A stretch of DNA of 64,000 nucleotides, from NCBI RefSeq assembly GCF_022682495.2, contig NC_071398.1, positions 84,773,193 to 84,837,192 on the forward strand. Direction: 5' to 3'. The stretch is from Desmodus rotundus. Its lineage: Eukaryota > Chordata > Mammalia > Chiroptera > Phyllostomidae. Below, in pieces: positions 24,657 through 37,161 of the stretch. Positions within the stretch are counted from its first letter, which is position 1; every line of letters begins with the position of its first letter. Below the pieces are notes generated by a model, which saw only the letters and a program-made list of their open reading frames with translations, had not been told where the DNA came from and did no database searches. A program made the position numbers and the translations under genes.

Positions 24657-27004
24657 GCCTGGGCCCAAGTGCTCTCTTCGGCTCATCCGCGTGGGGAACT
24701 TATCCTTCAGGGCCCCATCCAGACATCTTCCAGAAGCTTCTCTGAAGCCCCCCTCTACCCCAGGCAGTTTCCATTGTTCTAGCCACGTGGTCCCATCTCA
24801 CTCAGACCACCAGGGACAGGTTGGCCATCTCCCTCCTCTGTCCCCTGCTGCATCCCCAGCTGGTGGGTCAGCCTGTCACCTAACACCCCCAGCAGCAGGG
24901 GTGCCCAGAACGTAGAATGATGAGAGTTGAGAAGGGGGATGGGGAAAGTCAGAAACACAGGCAGCAGGCGCAGGAAAGAACAAGCCCCTGACCGTGGACA
25001 GGCCGCTGCTCTGACGGGCTGCAGCACAGCTCTGTGCCCTTGCCCGATTCTTTGTACATTCTCTGAATGGTGAAGAAGACAAGATAGTTTGCTGGAAACC
25101 GGCAATGACTTCTCTCCTAGCAACTCAGACCAGTATTCAAGGTTCTCCCCACAGGCCTTCTCTACCCTACAGATGATCTAAATCCCCTGTGTGACTTGAT
25201 GGAACAGAAATGCACTTGGAAAGGAGGGCCAAGGACAGAGATCACAGACGGTTTTGTTACAAGAGAATTTGGGCCAATCGTGGAACACCTGAAGGGCGGG
25301 GCAGCAGGCTGCCCCCATCTTCACATATCAGAATCCTGCTTGGGGTCACATGGCCTTCTGGACTGCCCGTGGCTGCCTTTCCCAGGGATTCCTGGGATGT
25401 GCTCCTGCAGACAGACAGGGCTGCAGGCACCCTCCCCACCCTGCCTCTCTCATGAGTCATCACCTCTAGAAGGAGAACAAGGCAACTGGTATCTCTACTT
25501 GGGGCCCTCGGGTGCGGAGGCTGCTGCCTTATCTCCACAGCCCTGACGGAGGGAAGAACCTGCAGCCTGTGAACTTCCCAGCCAGTAGCAGCCCTGGACA
25601 GCAGCCTCCCCAGCGCCTGGCCAGCTCCCCTGAGCTTGTCTTCCTTGGGCTCCCTAAAAGATTTGGGAGCCTGAGGGGGTCTCCGGAAAGAATGCTGAGT
25701 CAGAGAACTGACTCCATGGTTCCCTGCACGTCCAGGTCCCTGTACCTTCACTACCCTGTGCTGCACCGACTAAGGCTCCGTGGCTGTGGCTCTGCAAAAC
25801 ACCCCACTCAGCCTGAGAATCCAGAGCAAAGCCCTTCCAGACCAGTGACCTCAGCTCTGGGGCTCCAAGCACAAGGCTTGCTGAGTCCAAGACCCAGTGG
25901 AAGTTGCAGCTACATGGGGAGTCTTCCAGAGGCACCGGGCAGTGGGGAGGGAGACAAATGACCTCGCTGGCCCAGAGCCAGAGAAGTCCCATAAACGCCG
26001 GTGGGGATGGGGCATGGCCCGCTGGGCTGGAGTCGGGGAGGAGAGAGAATGGAGGGAGGTGAGACGGGATGACTCCATGACATAATTGCACACCCAATCT
26101 GCCCAGCGGTGCCAAGAGTGTGAGGCTTTGCTTTGAAAGCTGCTATAATTATATCTCAAATGGAAATAATTATAATAATAATTTTCTTCTACATGTTGCC
26201 ACTAGAGCAGGGCTGCTGAAAGGGTGGGAAGAGAGAGAAAGCAGCACTCTTTTCCCCTCCAGCCTCTCACGCTCCCAGATAGTCATCCCCGGCCAGGTCA
26301 GACCCAGCTTTTTCACACAGCTTCCCCCACTGCAACAGAGGAGAGTCTGGTGGGGAGAGAGGAAGTTCCCTGACTGTGGGCCACCAACGCTTACTGTCAG
26401 GAGCAAGGGGAGGGAAGGCTGGGACCTTGGCCCCATCAGTAGAGGGAACTGTGAGCCTGGAGCTCTCCACACTCTGTCCTGGTCTCTTCTGGGACCTGGC
26501 TGGGCTCATGGCTGAGGTCTGTGGCTCCAAGTCGGAGCAGCGGGAACTACTGCATGTGTGCCTGGAGACCTCAGCCACCCCCAGGACAGCCTCGTGCCCC
26601 CTCACCCATAACCGTTAGCAGCTGCCAAGAAGAGAAGTGGAGAGAAGGAGACAGAGGGAGGGTGGTCAGACCTTGCCCTAATACATTAGCGACTGTCCTT
26701 ACTCCTGAGTTGGGGCAGGGGACAGCAGGGGAGCTGGGACCTGGCTTGGTGCCACTCATGAGATCAGATGACTCACACTTGTAAAATGGAGGTCAGTGTC
26801 AAGCCCTTGATGCTCGACCCATCTCCCGTGTCCCAGCCTCCTTGTAACTGAAATGTCCCCCCTGGGGAGGAACAGCATGGATGAATAGGAGAGGGGTGAT
26901 GCCTGAGTCTTGGGTCAGGGGTGACAACCGCAAGGACAGCTCCCATGCCGCGAGCCTGAAACCAGTGCCTGTGCCAAGCCCTTCCCTCTGTGATCGCAGT
27001 CACC
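24657..27004. other. intergenic, no gene seen
   Basis: GC-rich noncoding DNA; several overlapping frames of 100-170 codons on both strands without recognisable domains. Confidence 0.6.
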
Positions 27005-27130
27005 TTTCCAACCTGTGGCATCAATGCTTTAGAGACGAAGACAGTGAGGCTGAGGGCAGGAAGCAAGGGGCCCAAGGTGAACCAACCAAGAGCGGACTGG
27101 CTCCAAGTTTACCCTCTGGGCGTCTGGGCC
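27005..27130 (-). repeat. MIR relic
   Basis: TTTAGAGACGAAGACAGTGAGGC and GCAAGGGGCCCAAGGTGAA fit reverse MIR. Confidence 0.45.
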
Positions 27131-27289
27131 CAGTCCCCTTGTGGTGATGGCAGCCCTGACCAAGAGGCTCTGTGCTTCTGGGCGTTCTGTGGCCCCTGGG
27201 CCCTCAGGGCAGCAGGCTCCTTCTCCTGCACTTGGACGATGGCCCCAGGGGTAGTGGTAGGGGAAGAGGAGAGGGGCGCCAATGGCCAG

Positions 27290-27520
27290 AGGTAGAATCC
27301 ACGTCACCCCTTTCATGCTGTGTGACTCTAGGAAATCACCTAAACCTCAGAGCCTCAGTTTCCTCACTTGTCAAACGCTTTAGCGACATGAAAGTACAGG
27401 AGCCAGTGTATATAACCTAGCACCCCATACAGGCTTGCGACTTAACACTTCAGCAAGGCATTCCACTGCTCAGCCTCAATTTCCCCATTTGAAAGTGAGA
27501 AGAATGGTTTCCAACACCCT
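27290..27520 (+). repeat. two MIR relics
   Basis: GCTGTGTGACTCTAGGAAAT with GCCTCAGTTTCCTCACTTG, then TCAGCCTCAATTTCCCCATTTG about 120 bp on. Confidence 0.55.
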
Positions 27521-27959
27521 TCATTGCTTCTCTCTCTTTGGGCTCATCCCCTCCCCCATTCTTCCCCCAGGCTGTGGAGATGGAGAAGATAGCTGGTTGA
27601 AGACCCCTGAGCTTCCTCTGCCGAGCTCATTGGTGATTTCTGACCTCAGCCTTGAGAGGCGTGCCCAATGGCTGCGGTGGTGGGGCCTTTGGCAGGAGGA
27701 GGGCAGAATCAGCTTATAACTGTGTGTTATGGGAGGAAGCAGCACAGTACAGGCCCTGGAAACTACCCAGTGCCTAAGAGCTGGGGAACGGACCCCAAGA
27801 GCATTTCAGGGGGAAGGCATGAAGGGAGGTTTCTGGGAGGACCTGCCGCAGAAACAAACAGTGGTGCCGAAATATAAGCCTCCAAGACCACCCCTGTCCC
27901 ACAATCCAGTCACCCCCCCCACCCCAGGGTCTCAGAGGGACCATTGCCAGGCCATGCAT

Positions 27960-29400
27960 CCAACCCCATATACTATTTTTAAATTTTATCTTCCAGTTAC
28001 GGTTTGCAGTCATCATTTTGTATTAGGTGCAGGTGGACAGCACGGTGGTTAGACAGTTAGATACGTGGGCTGCTTCCACATCTTGGCCACTGCAAATAAC
28101 GCTGCAGTGAACACAGGGGCACACATATTCTTTTGAATCAGTGTTTTGGATTTCTTCAGATACATATCTAGAAGTGGGATTGCTGGGTCATAATAAGGCA
28201 GTTCCATTTTTAATTTTTTAAGGACACTTCATACTGCTTTCTTCAGTAGTTGCACCAGTCTGCATTCCCACCAACAGTGCACTCGGGTCCCCTTTTCTCC
28301 GCATCCTCGCCAGCATTTGGTGTTTGTTGTTTCTTTGATGGCAGCCATTCTGACAGGTGTGAGGGGATGTCTCATTGTAGTTTTAATTTGCGTTTCTGTG
28401 ACGGTTAGTGATGTCAAGCATGTTTTCATGTCTATCGGCCACTTGTATGTCCCTCTTTGGAGAAGTGTCTGTTCAGGTCCTTTGCCCATTTTTTATTTGG
28501 ATTGTTTGGTTTTTTGGTGTTGAGTTGTACAAGTTCTTTATAAATTTTGGACATTAACCCCTTATCAGGTGTATCATTGTCAAATATCTTCTATTCTGTA
28601 GGTTGCCTTTTTGTTTTGTTGATGGTCTCCTTTGCTGTGCAAACACTTTTTAGTTTGATGTAGTTCCATTTGTTTATTTTTTCTTTTGTTTCCCTCACTA
28701 AGGAGATATGTCAGAAAAAATATTGCTAGGAGCAAAGTTTAAGGTTTTATTGCCTATGTTTTCTCCTAGGAGTTTTATGGTTTTGAGCTTCCATTTGTCT
28801 CTTTAATCCCTTTGAGTTTATTCTTGCATATGACATAAGAAGGCATGGTCTAGTTTCATTTTTTTGCAAGTATCCGTCTACTTTTCCCTACCCCGTTTAT
28901 TGAACAGACTGTCCTTGCCCCATTGTATGTTCTTAACCTCCTTTGTCATGGATTGATTGCCCACGTAGACCTGAGCTTCTTTCTGAGCTCTCCATTCTGT
29001 TCTGTTGATCCATATGTCTGGTTTTGTGCTAGTACCATCCTGTTTTGGTTATTATAGGCTTGTAGTGTTGTTTGGTATCAGGTAGTGTGATTCCTCCAAC
29101 TTTGTTGTTCTTTTTCAAGATGCTGGTGCTACACAGGGTCATTTGTGTTTCCATACACATTTTTGGATTGTTTGTTCTAGTTCTGTGAAAAATGCCATTG
29201 TTATTTTGATAAAAATTGTATTGAATCTATAGATTGCTTTGGGTAGTATAGATTTTAATGATGTTAATTCTTCCAATACATGAACATGATATATGCTTCC
29301 ATTTATTTGTGTCTTCTTTGATTTCTTTCTTCAGTGTCTTATAATTTTCCAAGCACAGGTCTTTTACCATCTTGGTTAAATTTATTCCTAGGTATTTTAT
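27960..29400 (-). mobile_element. L1 3' portion (ORF2 end and 3' UTR), 5'-truncated, decayed
   Basis: About 1.4 kb. On the minus strand the frame 28489-28229 reads [20 protein letters not shown]... and CWRGCGEKGTRVHCWWECRL, the typical L1 ORF2 C-terminal region with its His/Cys-rich motif. On the plus strand the landmarks GTTCAGGTCCTTTGCCC, GTAGGTTGCCTTTTTGTT and TTGGTTAAATTTATTCCTAGG are in inverse order. Frameshifts and stops make it non-functional. The 5' truncation is at about 29400, where AAGGGGGGACCC begins. It is the longest L1 in the window. Confidence 0.85.
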
Positions 29401-30339
29401 AAGGGGGGACCCCCCCCAGAAAAAAACTGGAATTATATTCTGGAGGGTGGACCCTTGCAGAGCCTGTGGAATGGGGCAGGGCCCCCCAGACCAGTGTGGG
29501 AAGGCTGTGAGTAGGCAGGCATTGAGAGAGGAAGGTTGGATAAGTTATTCGAGGCTGCCTCAGGACCAAGGCTGCCAGAGCTCTCCTTCCCACCTGGCAC
29601 TGGTCAGGAGAAGGCAGAGTAGGCTGCCTGACGTGCCTCCCTGCCCCACCTCCCATGGCATTCCCTCAGCAAGAGCCATACCAGATATCCCCATGTGCCT
29701 TCTGGCTCAGAGTCCACACCCACAACCCTGCATGAGAGGCAAGTAGCCAAGAGGAGGGCCTGGAAGCCCAGGGAAGGGGAGGGGGCTGACCACAGCAGGC
29801 TGGCATGGTGCAGCCCCTTCCAGAATGAGGCTGGGGGCTGCTGGCCTTACTCACCCGCTGCTGTGGCCAAACACCCACACATTGGCACAGGAAACAGCCT
29901 GGAGCCAGCTGGAGGGGGAGACAGAGTGTGGCAGGTTTCCAGGACGTCGGTCTCAGGGAGCAACACATCCTCCTCGCTCCCCAAAGGTCCTGAAGCTGTG
30001 GAGCCAGGAAGCATGAAGCAAGCAGGGGTCTCGGCATGTGATGAGAAGATCTGGGATGCATCATCCCTGCATCCCCCCGCCCCCACCCCGACCCCACGAA
30101 GGCACTTAGGGGTAGTCAAGACAAGTAAATAGAGTCTTAAGAATGCTGCCGAAACATTGCCAGGTGTGTCAGGAAAGAGGCGAGTGGAGCTTCATGGACA
30201 GGCTTCCAGTTTCATCTCCCCTTCCCAACCCTGCTCCAGATCAGTCGTCAGGCTTCAGAAAACCTCCTCAGACCCCGAAGAACATGTCCACCCCCACCCC
30301 GCCCCCACCTCAGCCACAGGGAACTCCGAGGGCCTCCGC
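29401..30339. other. intergenic, no gene seen
   Basis: Begins abruptly at the truncated L1 end with AAGGGGGGACCCCCCCC. GC-rich, unrecognised. Confidence 0.55.
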
Positions 30340-30445
30340 GGTGTAACACAAAGGCTCTGGCCTTGGTGTCCAAAGGCCCGAGTTTGAATTACTGGCGTAA
30401 TGACTTACTCGCTGTGTGCCCTTGGAGAAAGTTAACTTTGCCCAC
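30340..30445 (+). repeat. MIR relic
   Basis: CAAAGGCTCTGGCCTTGGTG, GAGTTTGAATTACTGGC and CTCGCTGTGTGCCCTTGGAG match MIR. Confidence 0.55.
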
Positions 30446-30789
30446 TACAGTCATGAAACTTCTGTTTTCCGGTCACCAGAAACTTCCACGGGGCCCAGTG
30501 CAGTGGTCAGTTCCCCCCTCGTCTTCCTCACCAGCAGTGTTAGACATGGCCTGTTTTCTCTCTCCTCCCAAAAGGACTCTCCTTCCTTGGCTCCCAGGAC
30601 AGCAGGTCACCTGGGCTCCTCTTCCTCGCCTTCCTTGGCTGGTTTCTCCTCCTCTTGCCAACCTCTGTGGGGCAGTTGGACCCACAGCACACCCACTGCT
30701 TAGCACAATCACGCGGTGACGGATCTTTAAGCTTCATTTTTGACCTGCGGCTCTCCAGCCCCATCTCTCCCTGAACTGGTTTGACATCA

Positions 30790-31040
30790 TCAACCGGACA
30801 TCCCATAGGCATCGCCAACTGGCGTGTCCAAGAGTGTGGAGAGATGAGCACGCCCCTTCCCTGCTTGTGGGAGTGTAAGATGGTGTCGCTGCGGCGGAAA
30901 ACAATGTGGCCACTCCTCAAACGGTCCGACAGAAAGTTCCCCCATGACCCAGCTACTCCACTCCTAGGTATACACCCAAGAGAAATGAAAACTTACAGCC
31001 ACAAAAACTTATACATGAAGGCATTACCAAAAATATAGAA
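30790..31040 (+). mobile_element. old L1 ORF2 3' fragment
   Basis: CTTGTGGGAGTGTAAGATGG, CTCCTCAAACGGTCCG, CCCATGACCCAGCTACTCC and GGTATACACCCAAGAGAAATG; the frame reads PLLGIHPREMKTYSHKNLYM, an L1M signature. Confidence 0.75.
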
Positions 31041-31389
31041 TTGACATTCATGAATTATTTACTTTTTGAAATCAATTAGAGCAAAATCAAGGTTACACAT
31101 AAAATTGCATCACCTGTTTTGCATCCGACACACGTGGGAGACCCGGCCTTGTTGCTCACTCAGAGCTGGGCGTTACTCCTTGTCCTGTGTTTGGCAGGGG
31201 GGTGGGGCGGGTTGAGTCCCACTGATCAAAACAGCAAAGGAGGTGGGGCCCTGAGAGAGGACCCCTGAGATGACTCTTCTACCATTGGACTCCTAAGTTT
31301 TGCTTCTACCTACATGTTCCCTACTTCCCTTATTAGTTCTTCCCTTAGTTCTTCCCAGAGATTGTGAGCCCTGAGGGAAATGGCTAAGC

Positions 31390-31602
31390 CAGGGGCGTCA
31401 CACTCATTTTCACTGGGGGGCCACATCAGCCTCCCAGATGCCTTCAAAGGACCGAATGTAATTTTAGGACTGTATAAATGTAACTACTCCTTAACAGTTA
31501 ATCAAGAGCTCGGCACTGCCGCCAGGTAGAAACAAGGTGCCAGGTGGATAAAACAAGGTGGAGGGCTGGATTCCGCCCTCGGCCTTGTGTTTGCCACCTG
31601 TG
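31390..31602 (+). mobile_element. nonautonomous hAT element (second copy)
   Basis: Same family as the element in NEK2 intron 5: head CAGGGGCGTCACACTCATTT, internal GACTGTATAAATGTAACTAC, and end TTTGCCACCTGTG. It is flanked by GGCTAAGC (31382-31389) and GGCTCTGC (31603-31610), 6 of 8 positions identical. It is 213 bp, with no coding capacity. Confidence 0.75.
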
Positions 31603-32384
31603 GGCTCTGCCTCTCCCATCAGACTGAGAGCTTCTCGGGGCAAATAACTGCGTCCCTGCACCATGCTGGGGAGTTGGCTTAGGGCAAAGCTGGAGGCCTT
31701 CTTTCTCTGTGTTCACCACTGCCCCTCCCCCAGTGTGCCCCTCACACAGGGCCGCCAGCAACAGAGCCACCCCTCCCAGGGTTACTGCTGGACAGGACAG
31801 CTGATGGCCCCAAGATGCTGCCAGTGGAGTCTCGTGCCAACACGGGTCTTGGCGGCCAAGGTGCGCCTGGGCTGTGCCTTGTGTGGTGGGACTGTGGGTT
31901 TTGCCATCCCAAACTGACTCTTCTGTGGTTTTCCCCAAGAAACCACAGGCTGTGTTTCTGGCTTAGATTTCTCCTTCTGCCACCTCTTCTTGGGTCTGAG
32001 GGGGGTCCCATGAAACCCCTCGATTCTATCCCTGCAGGTGGAACCCCATGCCCTGGTCTCCGAGGAAGACAGCGAGGGGTGGCTGCTGTCACAGGGCTGG
32101 GATGGAGGAGTGGGCCCGTCTTTGCAGCCAGGCAAGCAGGGCAATCCCTGTGGGCAGTCTGCTCTGCCCCAGTAGCTCCTCTCCCCCAACGTGGGGAAAG
32201 CAGCCAAGACCACAGACCTGCACATGGCTGGAGAGCACCCAGTGCTGACAGCAGGCTTGCCAAGTTCACTTCCATCTCAAGGAATGTCCCAGTGAGCCTG
32301 GATCTGGAAGATGAGCTCCCCAAACTCTGCGGCCATTACGCACAAATGGCTTATTTTTTCAGCCACCTTAAAGTTCATGTCCTG
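31603..32384. other. intergenic GC-rich DNA with overlapping frames on both strands
   Basis: Frames of 193 codons (minus, 31742-32323) and 196 codons (plus, 31815-32405) overlap each other. Neither has a domain, signal peptide or splice pattern I recognise; probably chance openness from low stop-codon frequency. Confidence 0.5.
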
Positions 32385-32575
32385 GCTGCCACTTCCTGTG
32401 GGTGACCTTGGGCAGGCCAATCTGGCTTTGCCAGGTCTCAGCTTTGTCACCTGTGAATTGGGGATAATCATATCTACTTGCAAGGATTAATTAAAATGAT
32501 GTGTATAAAGCACTTCTTAGCAGTGCCTGGTAAATAGTAGGAGCTCCCTAAATGTTGTTTTATTGTTGTTATTGC
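32385..32575 (+). repeat. MIR, nearly full length
   Basis: GGTGACCTTGGGCAGGCC, GTCACCTGTGAATTGGGGATAA and AGTGCCTGGTAAATAGTAGG are clear MIR blocks. Confidence 0.75.
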
Positions 32576-33018
32576 CTTCCTATTGTGCTTCTGGAAGTTT
32601 CTGCTGGGCTGGTTACAGCACAAAAACGTATAGAACCTGTGTCGACATACAAGGTATGTCTGAGGACAGCTTCCTCAGAGGCGGGGAGAACGAGGCCCCC
32701 GCCCATCCTTGCAGGGCCCCAAAGGGAGACAGCTGCCACCGGCAGAGGGCTCACTTTAATCCAGCCACACAGCCCTCCCCGTGGGCAGCACCAGGTTTAT
32801 GAGATCTCCTCGGGAGGGGGGAAAGCTGGCCCGTATCTTTCCTGCACCTTCCAGTGAGAGCCTGAGAGCCGGGAGAGGCAGGCTTTCCTGAGAACCCGCA
32901 TGCCTGCCTGGGGAGGGTGAGCAGCTGGGTCTGCTTACACCTTTTTCAAGGCCATCATGTATTTGAAAGGACAGGCTTTATTTGAGAGAGTTACAGGCTA
33001 CAGCCCGGAGGCCGAGAC

Positions 33019-33228
33019 CAGTGCTGTGCAACAGAACTTCCTGTGATGACAACGATGTTCTGTATCTGCACTGCCCGGTGTGGTCACCACTAGCCACGTG
33101 TGGTTGCTGGGCAACTGAGATGTGGCTAGTGGGATCGGGGAAGTGAATTTTTTATTTTAAGTCATCTTCATTAATTTAAATGTAAGCAGTCACGTGGAGT
33201 CCACAGCCATGGCTTTGGATGGCACAGG
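33019..33228 (+). mobile_element. old DNA transposon (hAT-type) with CACTAGCCACGTGTGG core
   Basis: Begins CAGTGCTGTGCAACAGAACT, contains CACTAGCCACGTGTGGTTGC and GAGATGTGGCTAGTGGGATC, and ends near GATGGCACAG. A known mammalian repeat pattern; exact family not named. A related piece is at 15855-16040. Confidence 0.6.
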
Positions 33229-33284
33229 TTTAGAGAACAGGCCCTGAGCTGGGCAGATCTGTGGCAGGCTGGGCCTGACACTTG

Positions 33285-33430
33285 CCTTCCCTGAGCTTCT
33301 TCCCTCTCTCTTGTATAGAGAAGATTATATGGCACGAGGCTCATAGAGTTGGTTTGAGGATTAAATAAGGAAATGAATAGAAAGCACTTAGTACAGTAAG
33401 AACTCAATAAAGACCAGCTATTATCATTTA
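33285..33430 (+). repeat. MIR 3' half
   Basis: GGTTTGAGGATTAAATAAGG and AGCACTTAGTACAGTAAGAACTCAATAAA. Confidence 0.65.
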
Positions 33431-33454
33431 TTCTTTATAATATCTAAGCTTCAG

Positions 33455-33710
33455 AGACCCTAGTCATTCAGTCACCAAATAGGTGAACACTTACAATCTG
33501 CCAGGCACAATTCTAAGCACTGGGGGTGCAAAAATGAGTCTTCAGGATCTTGTCCTCTCTAGGAATCTCTATCTGAATGAGGGAACTGACAAGTAATCAA
33601 GGGCTGCGGTGCAGTAGTGGTAGTAACTCTGGTGGTACAGGAGGCCTCCAGAGGCGGGAGAAGGAAGGAAGTCAGGGAAGGCTTCCTGGAGGAGGCATGT
33701 TACTTCCATT
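33455..33710 (-). repeat. L2 relic
   Basis: AATCTGCCAGGCACAATTCTAAG and AGTCAGGGAAGGCTTCCTGG fit reverse L2. Confidence 0.55.
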
Positions 33711-34034
33711 TACTGGCTCAACTTGATCTCATAGCTCCAAAGCCCACTACCACTTGACATTCTCTCCGTAACATCTTATATTAGTTTTTTTTGCTACTGT
33801 AACAAATTACCACAAATTTACTGACTTAAAACAACACGTTATTATCTTACAGCTCTGGAGATTAAAAGTCTGAAATGGCTTTTGCCAGGCTAAAATTAAG
33901 GTGTCAGCAGAGCTACATTCCTTCTGGAGGCTCCAGGAGATCATTTGTTTCCTTGTCTTTTCCAGCTTCTAGGGCCCTCGTTCCTTGGCTCACGGCGGCT
34001 TATTCCATCTTCAGAGTGGCAGGTCTTCAAATCT

Positions 34035-34132
34035 CCCCTCTCCCCCCTCCCCTCTTCCCTCGTCCCTCTCTCCCTCCCTCTCTCTCTCTTCTCTCCCCCA
34101 CCACCCTTTCTCTCTCCCCCTTGCCTCTCTCC
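34035..34132 (+). repeat. pyrimidine (CT/CCT) tract
   Basis: About 100 bp almost free of purines on the plus strand (CTCCCTCCCTCTCTCTCTCT and relatives). May form triplex DNA. Confidence 0.85.
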
Positions 34133-34273
34133 TAGAAGGACCCCTGTGATTTTATTAAACCCCCCTGATAATCCAGGATAAACTCCCCATCTCAGAATCC
34201 TTAATTTAATTCTGCAAAATCCCCTGTAAAGTAACATATGCACTGGTTCTGGTAATTAGGATGTGGACATCTT

Positions 34274-34836
34274 GTTTGTTTTTTTTTAAGGTTTAGTGAC
34301 ATGTAATTCACACCATACAATTCACCCACTTAAAGTGCACAATTCAATGATTTTTTTGGTATGTTCACAGATATGTGCAACCAGCTATGTACCAGATATG
34401 TACAGTCAGTTTTAGAATGTTCTTATCACCTCAAGGATAAACCCTATACCCTTTAGCTCTGGCCCATCTACACTCCCCCACCCGTGACCCCCACTCTAAG
34501 CCACCACTAATCTACTTCCTGTCTCCTGTAGATTTCCTTATTCTGGACTTTCATATGGTTGGGATTATACAATGTGTGGTCTTTTGTGTCTAGCTTTGAC
34601 TAAACATAATAGTTTCAAGATTTATTCATGTCAGTACTTCATTCCTTTTTATGGTCAAATTGCATGGATACGCTAATTTTTATTCATCCATTCATTCACC
34701 AGTTGATAGGCATTTGGTTTGTTTCCATCTTCTGCCTATTATGAGTAATGCTGCTATAAAAAACTGTGTGCAAGTTTCTGTGTGAACTTGTACACATTTC
34801 TCTTAGATATACACCAAGGAATGGAATTGCCAGATG
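34274..34836 (-). mobile_element. 5'-truncated L1 with perfect 15-bp target duplication
   Basis: Poly(T) at 34276-34288 is the reversed poly(A). L1 3' UTR follows (TTCACCCACTTAAAGTGCAC, ACCACTAATCTACTTCCTG), then ORF2 end landmarks (AGTTGATAGGCATTTGG). GGATGTGGACATCTT flanks it at 34259-34273 and 34837-34851. It is about 560 bp. Confidence 0.85.
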
Positions 34837-34881
34837 GGATGTGGACATCTTTGGGGAGGTGACATTATTCTGTCTACCAGG

Positions 34882-37161
34882 GGTGCAGCTGCCAATGCAT
34901 GAGGAGGCAAATTCATAGGCGCTCACAGGCAGCAGGCAGGAGGGGGCTGTGCTGATGATGACCACGGCAGGAGCCAGTTATTGCAGCCCTGCTCGCAGCT
35001 CCCCTCCGAAATGTTCACAGGCCATCTGCCCCACTTCATGTTACCCTTTGAGTCTGAGATGAATCCTCTCCACAAGCCTCTCCTCTTACTGGAGCTGGTC
35101 TGAGTGGGTTCCTGTTCCTTCCATAAGACACTAAGAATGCCACCGGGTGGTTTTGAGGATTTGGTGAAGACTCGATGAGAAAACGCGTATGAAAGTGGTG
35201 AAGTATATCACAAATGAAGGAGAGAGGGAGACCCAGGCTGAGCCCTAGCTCCGCTCACGCCGAATCCAAGCACGAGGCATCTGCAAGGCCTCTGGTGGGG
35301 CCAGGCCCAGCAGCAATGGAGGCAAGACGTGATGGGTCCCATTAATAGGGGACAGGGGCCATTCAGGGCAAAGTCCTGGAAAGGGACAGCAGTAGGAGGA
35401 GGGACTGGCAGCCAACTCTGCAGAAGGGACTTGTTGGGGATACAGATGAGCCACCTCTGGCACTTTTGGGGATGGTCACAGGAACTTTACAGAGCCAGGG
35501 GTCTGACCAGGCAAGAGGACAACAGCCAGAGCGACAGGAGTTGTTACAGTGCAGAATTCTACCTCCCAAGGAGCAATTTGAACCCTCTCCACTCTCCATC
35601 AGATGTCCCACAGAGAACAGACTGCCCGACAGGCTGTCTCCCAACCTCCGAAGGAGGGACACATGGCCTCTCCTTGCCTGGGCAAGGCTCAGGGGTCACT
35701 GTGTGGATAGCGAATTTCATTCCTACTCTCTTTGGACGGCTTACAACCAAAGTCTCTCTCTAGAAGCCACTTTGAATGAAGGGCTTGAATTTAAAAGAGT
35801 TAATGTTTTTTGCAAGGAGGACAAAGGTTGAGTCAGATTGGCCAGCCTGGTCAAGTCACAGGGCAGGGGAATTCAGCAGAAGCAGGGGCCAGAGAGGAGA
35901 ATTACCTGGACAGGGGCAGCTAAACAACTCTTATGGGGCAGGCCCGCAGGGGTAAGGAAGGGAGCCTAGGGCAGGGCAGGAAGAGAGAGATGAACCCAAT
36001 GAAGTCAGGAGGGCAGTGGGCAGGACACTAGGAGGAAACATAGGAGAGTGAGAGCTGGGATGCGCAGAGGACACAGGAAGGGAGGCACATTCCTTCATCC
36101 AGTCACTCACGTACTAAACACGTACCAAGAACCCACCAGATCCCGTGGTGGGCTCTGCACACCACAGTGGTCGAGGTGGTGCCCCTGCCCTTAGATCCAG
36201 GGCTCCGCAAGTCCATCGGCAGGCAGCTCACACTTCTGGTTCTCTTCCCCCACCCACACTCGCGGTCCTACCTCCAGGGGCCTCGTCTTCCTTCAGAACC
36301 AATGCATGGAGAATCACTCTACTGAAAGGCTATCGTAATCCCGACCTTTCCAGTGCCAAGGCTCATTCCTGCAGGCAGCTCCAAAGGCAGAGCAAGGACA
36401 AGGAACCCGGCATTGATCAAGGGGCCATCGCCTCGTGAGCCGATGCATGATCCTGGAACCCCTTGCCTCTACCCGTGAGGATCTGCTCTCCTCCCAGTCA
36501 CCCCCACGCCTCTCCCACTAAGTGCCCAGGACCACAGACTGGCAAGCAGAGAGAGACCCCTCAGAGACTCAGGGGCAAGGCAGAGAAAGGGCCCAGGGTT
36601 TGGAGACCAAGGCAGCTCGAAAGAGCAAGGAGAAATCCAGAAACCAAGACTGGTTCTCGGTTCAGGCCTGGGCTTGAATGCAAACCCTCTGAGCCTCGAT
36701 TACTCTGCCTCCAGGGAAGGAGGCAGCTGTAGAAGCTGGAACTGGACAACGTATGTGAATGCGACCAGCCCCTGGGGCAGGATCCACCAGTTTGGGAGGG
36801 CAATCTGGGGAACGCGGCCCATCCTCTCCCTGGGAGACACACCTGTAATCAGCCACTGCCACCGGCAGGCAGGAGGCTGGGCCTCCCGACCGTCTCTGAA
36901 GGGCAGGCCCGGCTGTTTGTCAAAGGGATTGCCGCCCCGCCCTCAAGCCCCGAACTTTGAACAGGAGGAGGGTAAATATTTCCCCCAGGAGCCTTGAATC
37001 TGCGCAGCGCTTCTCAGTTTCACTGCCGATCCCGTGGGGTGGGTGGGAAAGGTATTAAGAAACCCATTTCACAGATGAGGACATGGACCCAAAGAAGTTA
37101 GATTTTTTCCCAGAGTGACAGCTGGGAGAGGTTCTGGGCTGCCAGAGAGTTCAGGGCATTT
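34882..37161. other. intergenic, no gene seen
   Basis: Noncoding; a short L2-like piece at 36090-36150. Nothing else recognised. Confidence 0.55.

Larger units (their letters stand above)
33780..34881 (+). repeat. old interspersed repeat split by an L1 insertion
   Basis: Starts ATTAGTTTTTTTTGCTACTGTAACAAATTACCACA and ends CTTTGGGGAGGTGACATTATTCTGTCTACCAG, both known from a common mammalian LTR-like or DNA repeat whose exact name I cannot give. The L1 at 34274-34836 interrupts it. A CT-rich tract lies within. Confidence 0.55.

Noticed and set aside
28229..28489. Minus-strand 86-codon frame with CWRGCGEKGTRVHCWWEC
   Set aside because: This is the C-terminal part of L1 ORF2, part of a decayed retrotransposon, not a host gene.
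31742..32405. Two opposite frames of about 195 codons
   Set aside because: They overlap each other, lack recognisable motifs and lie in GC-rich DNA where stops are rare.
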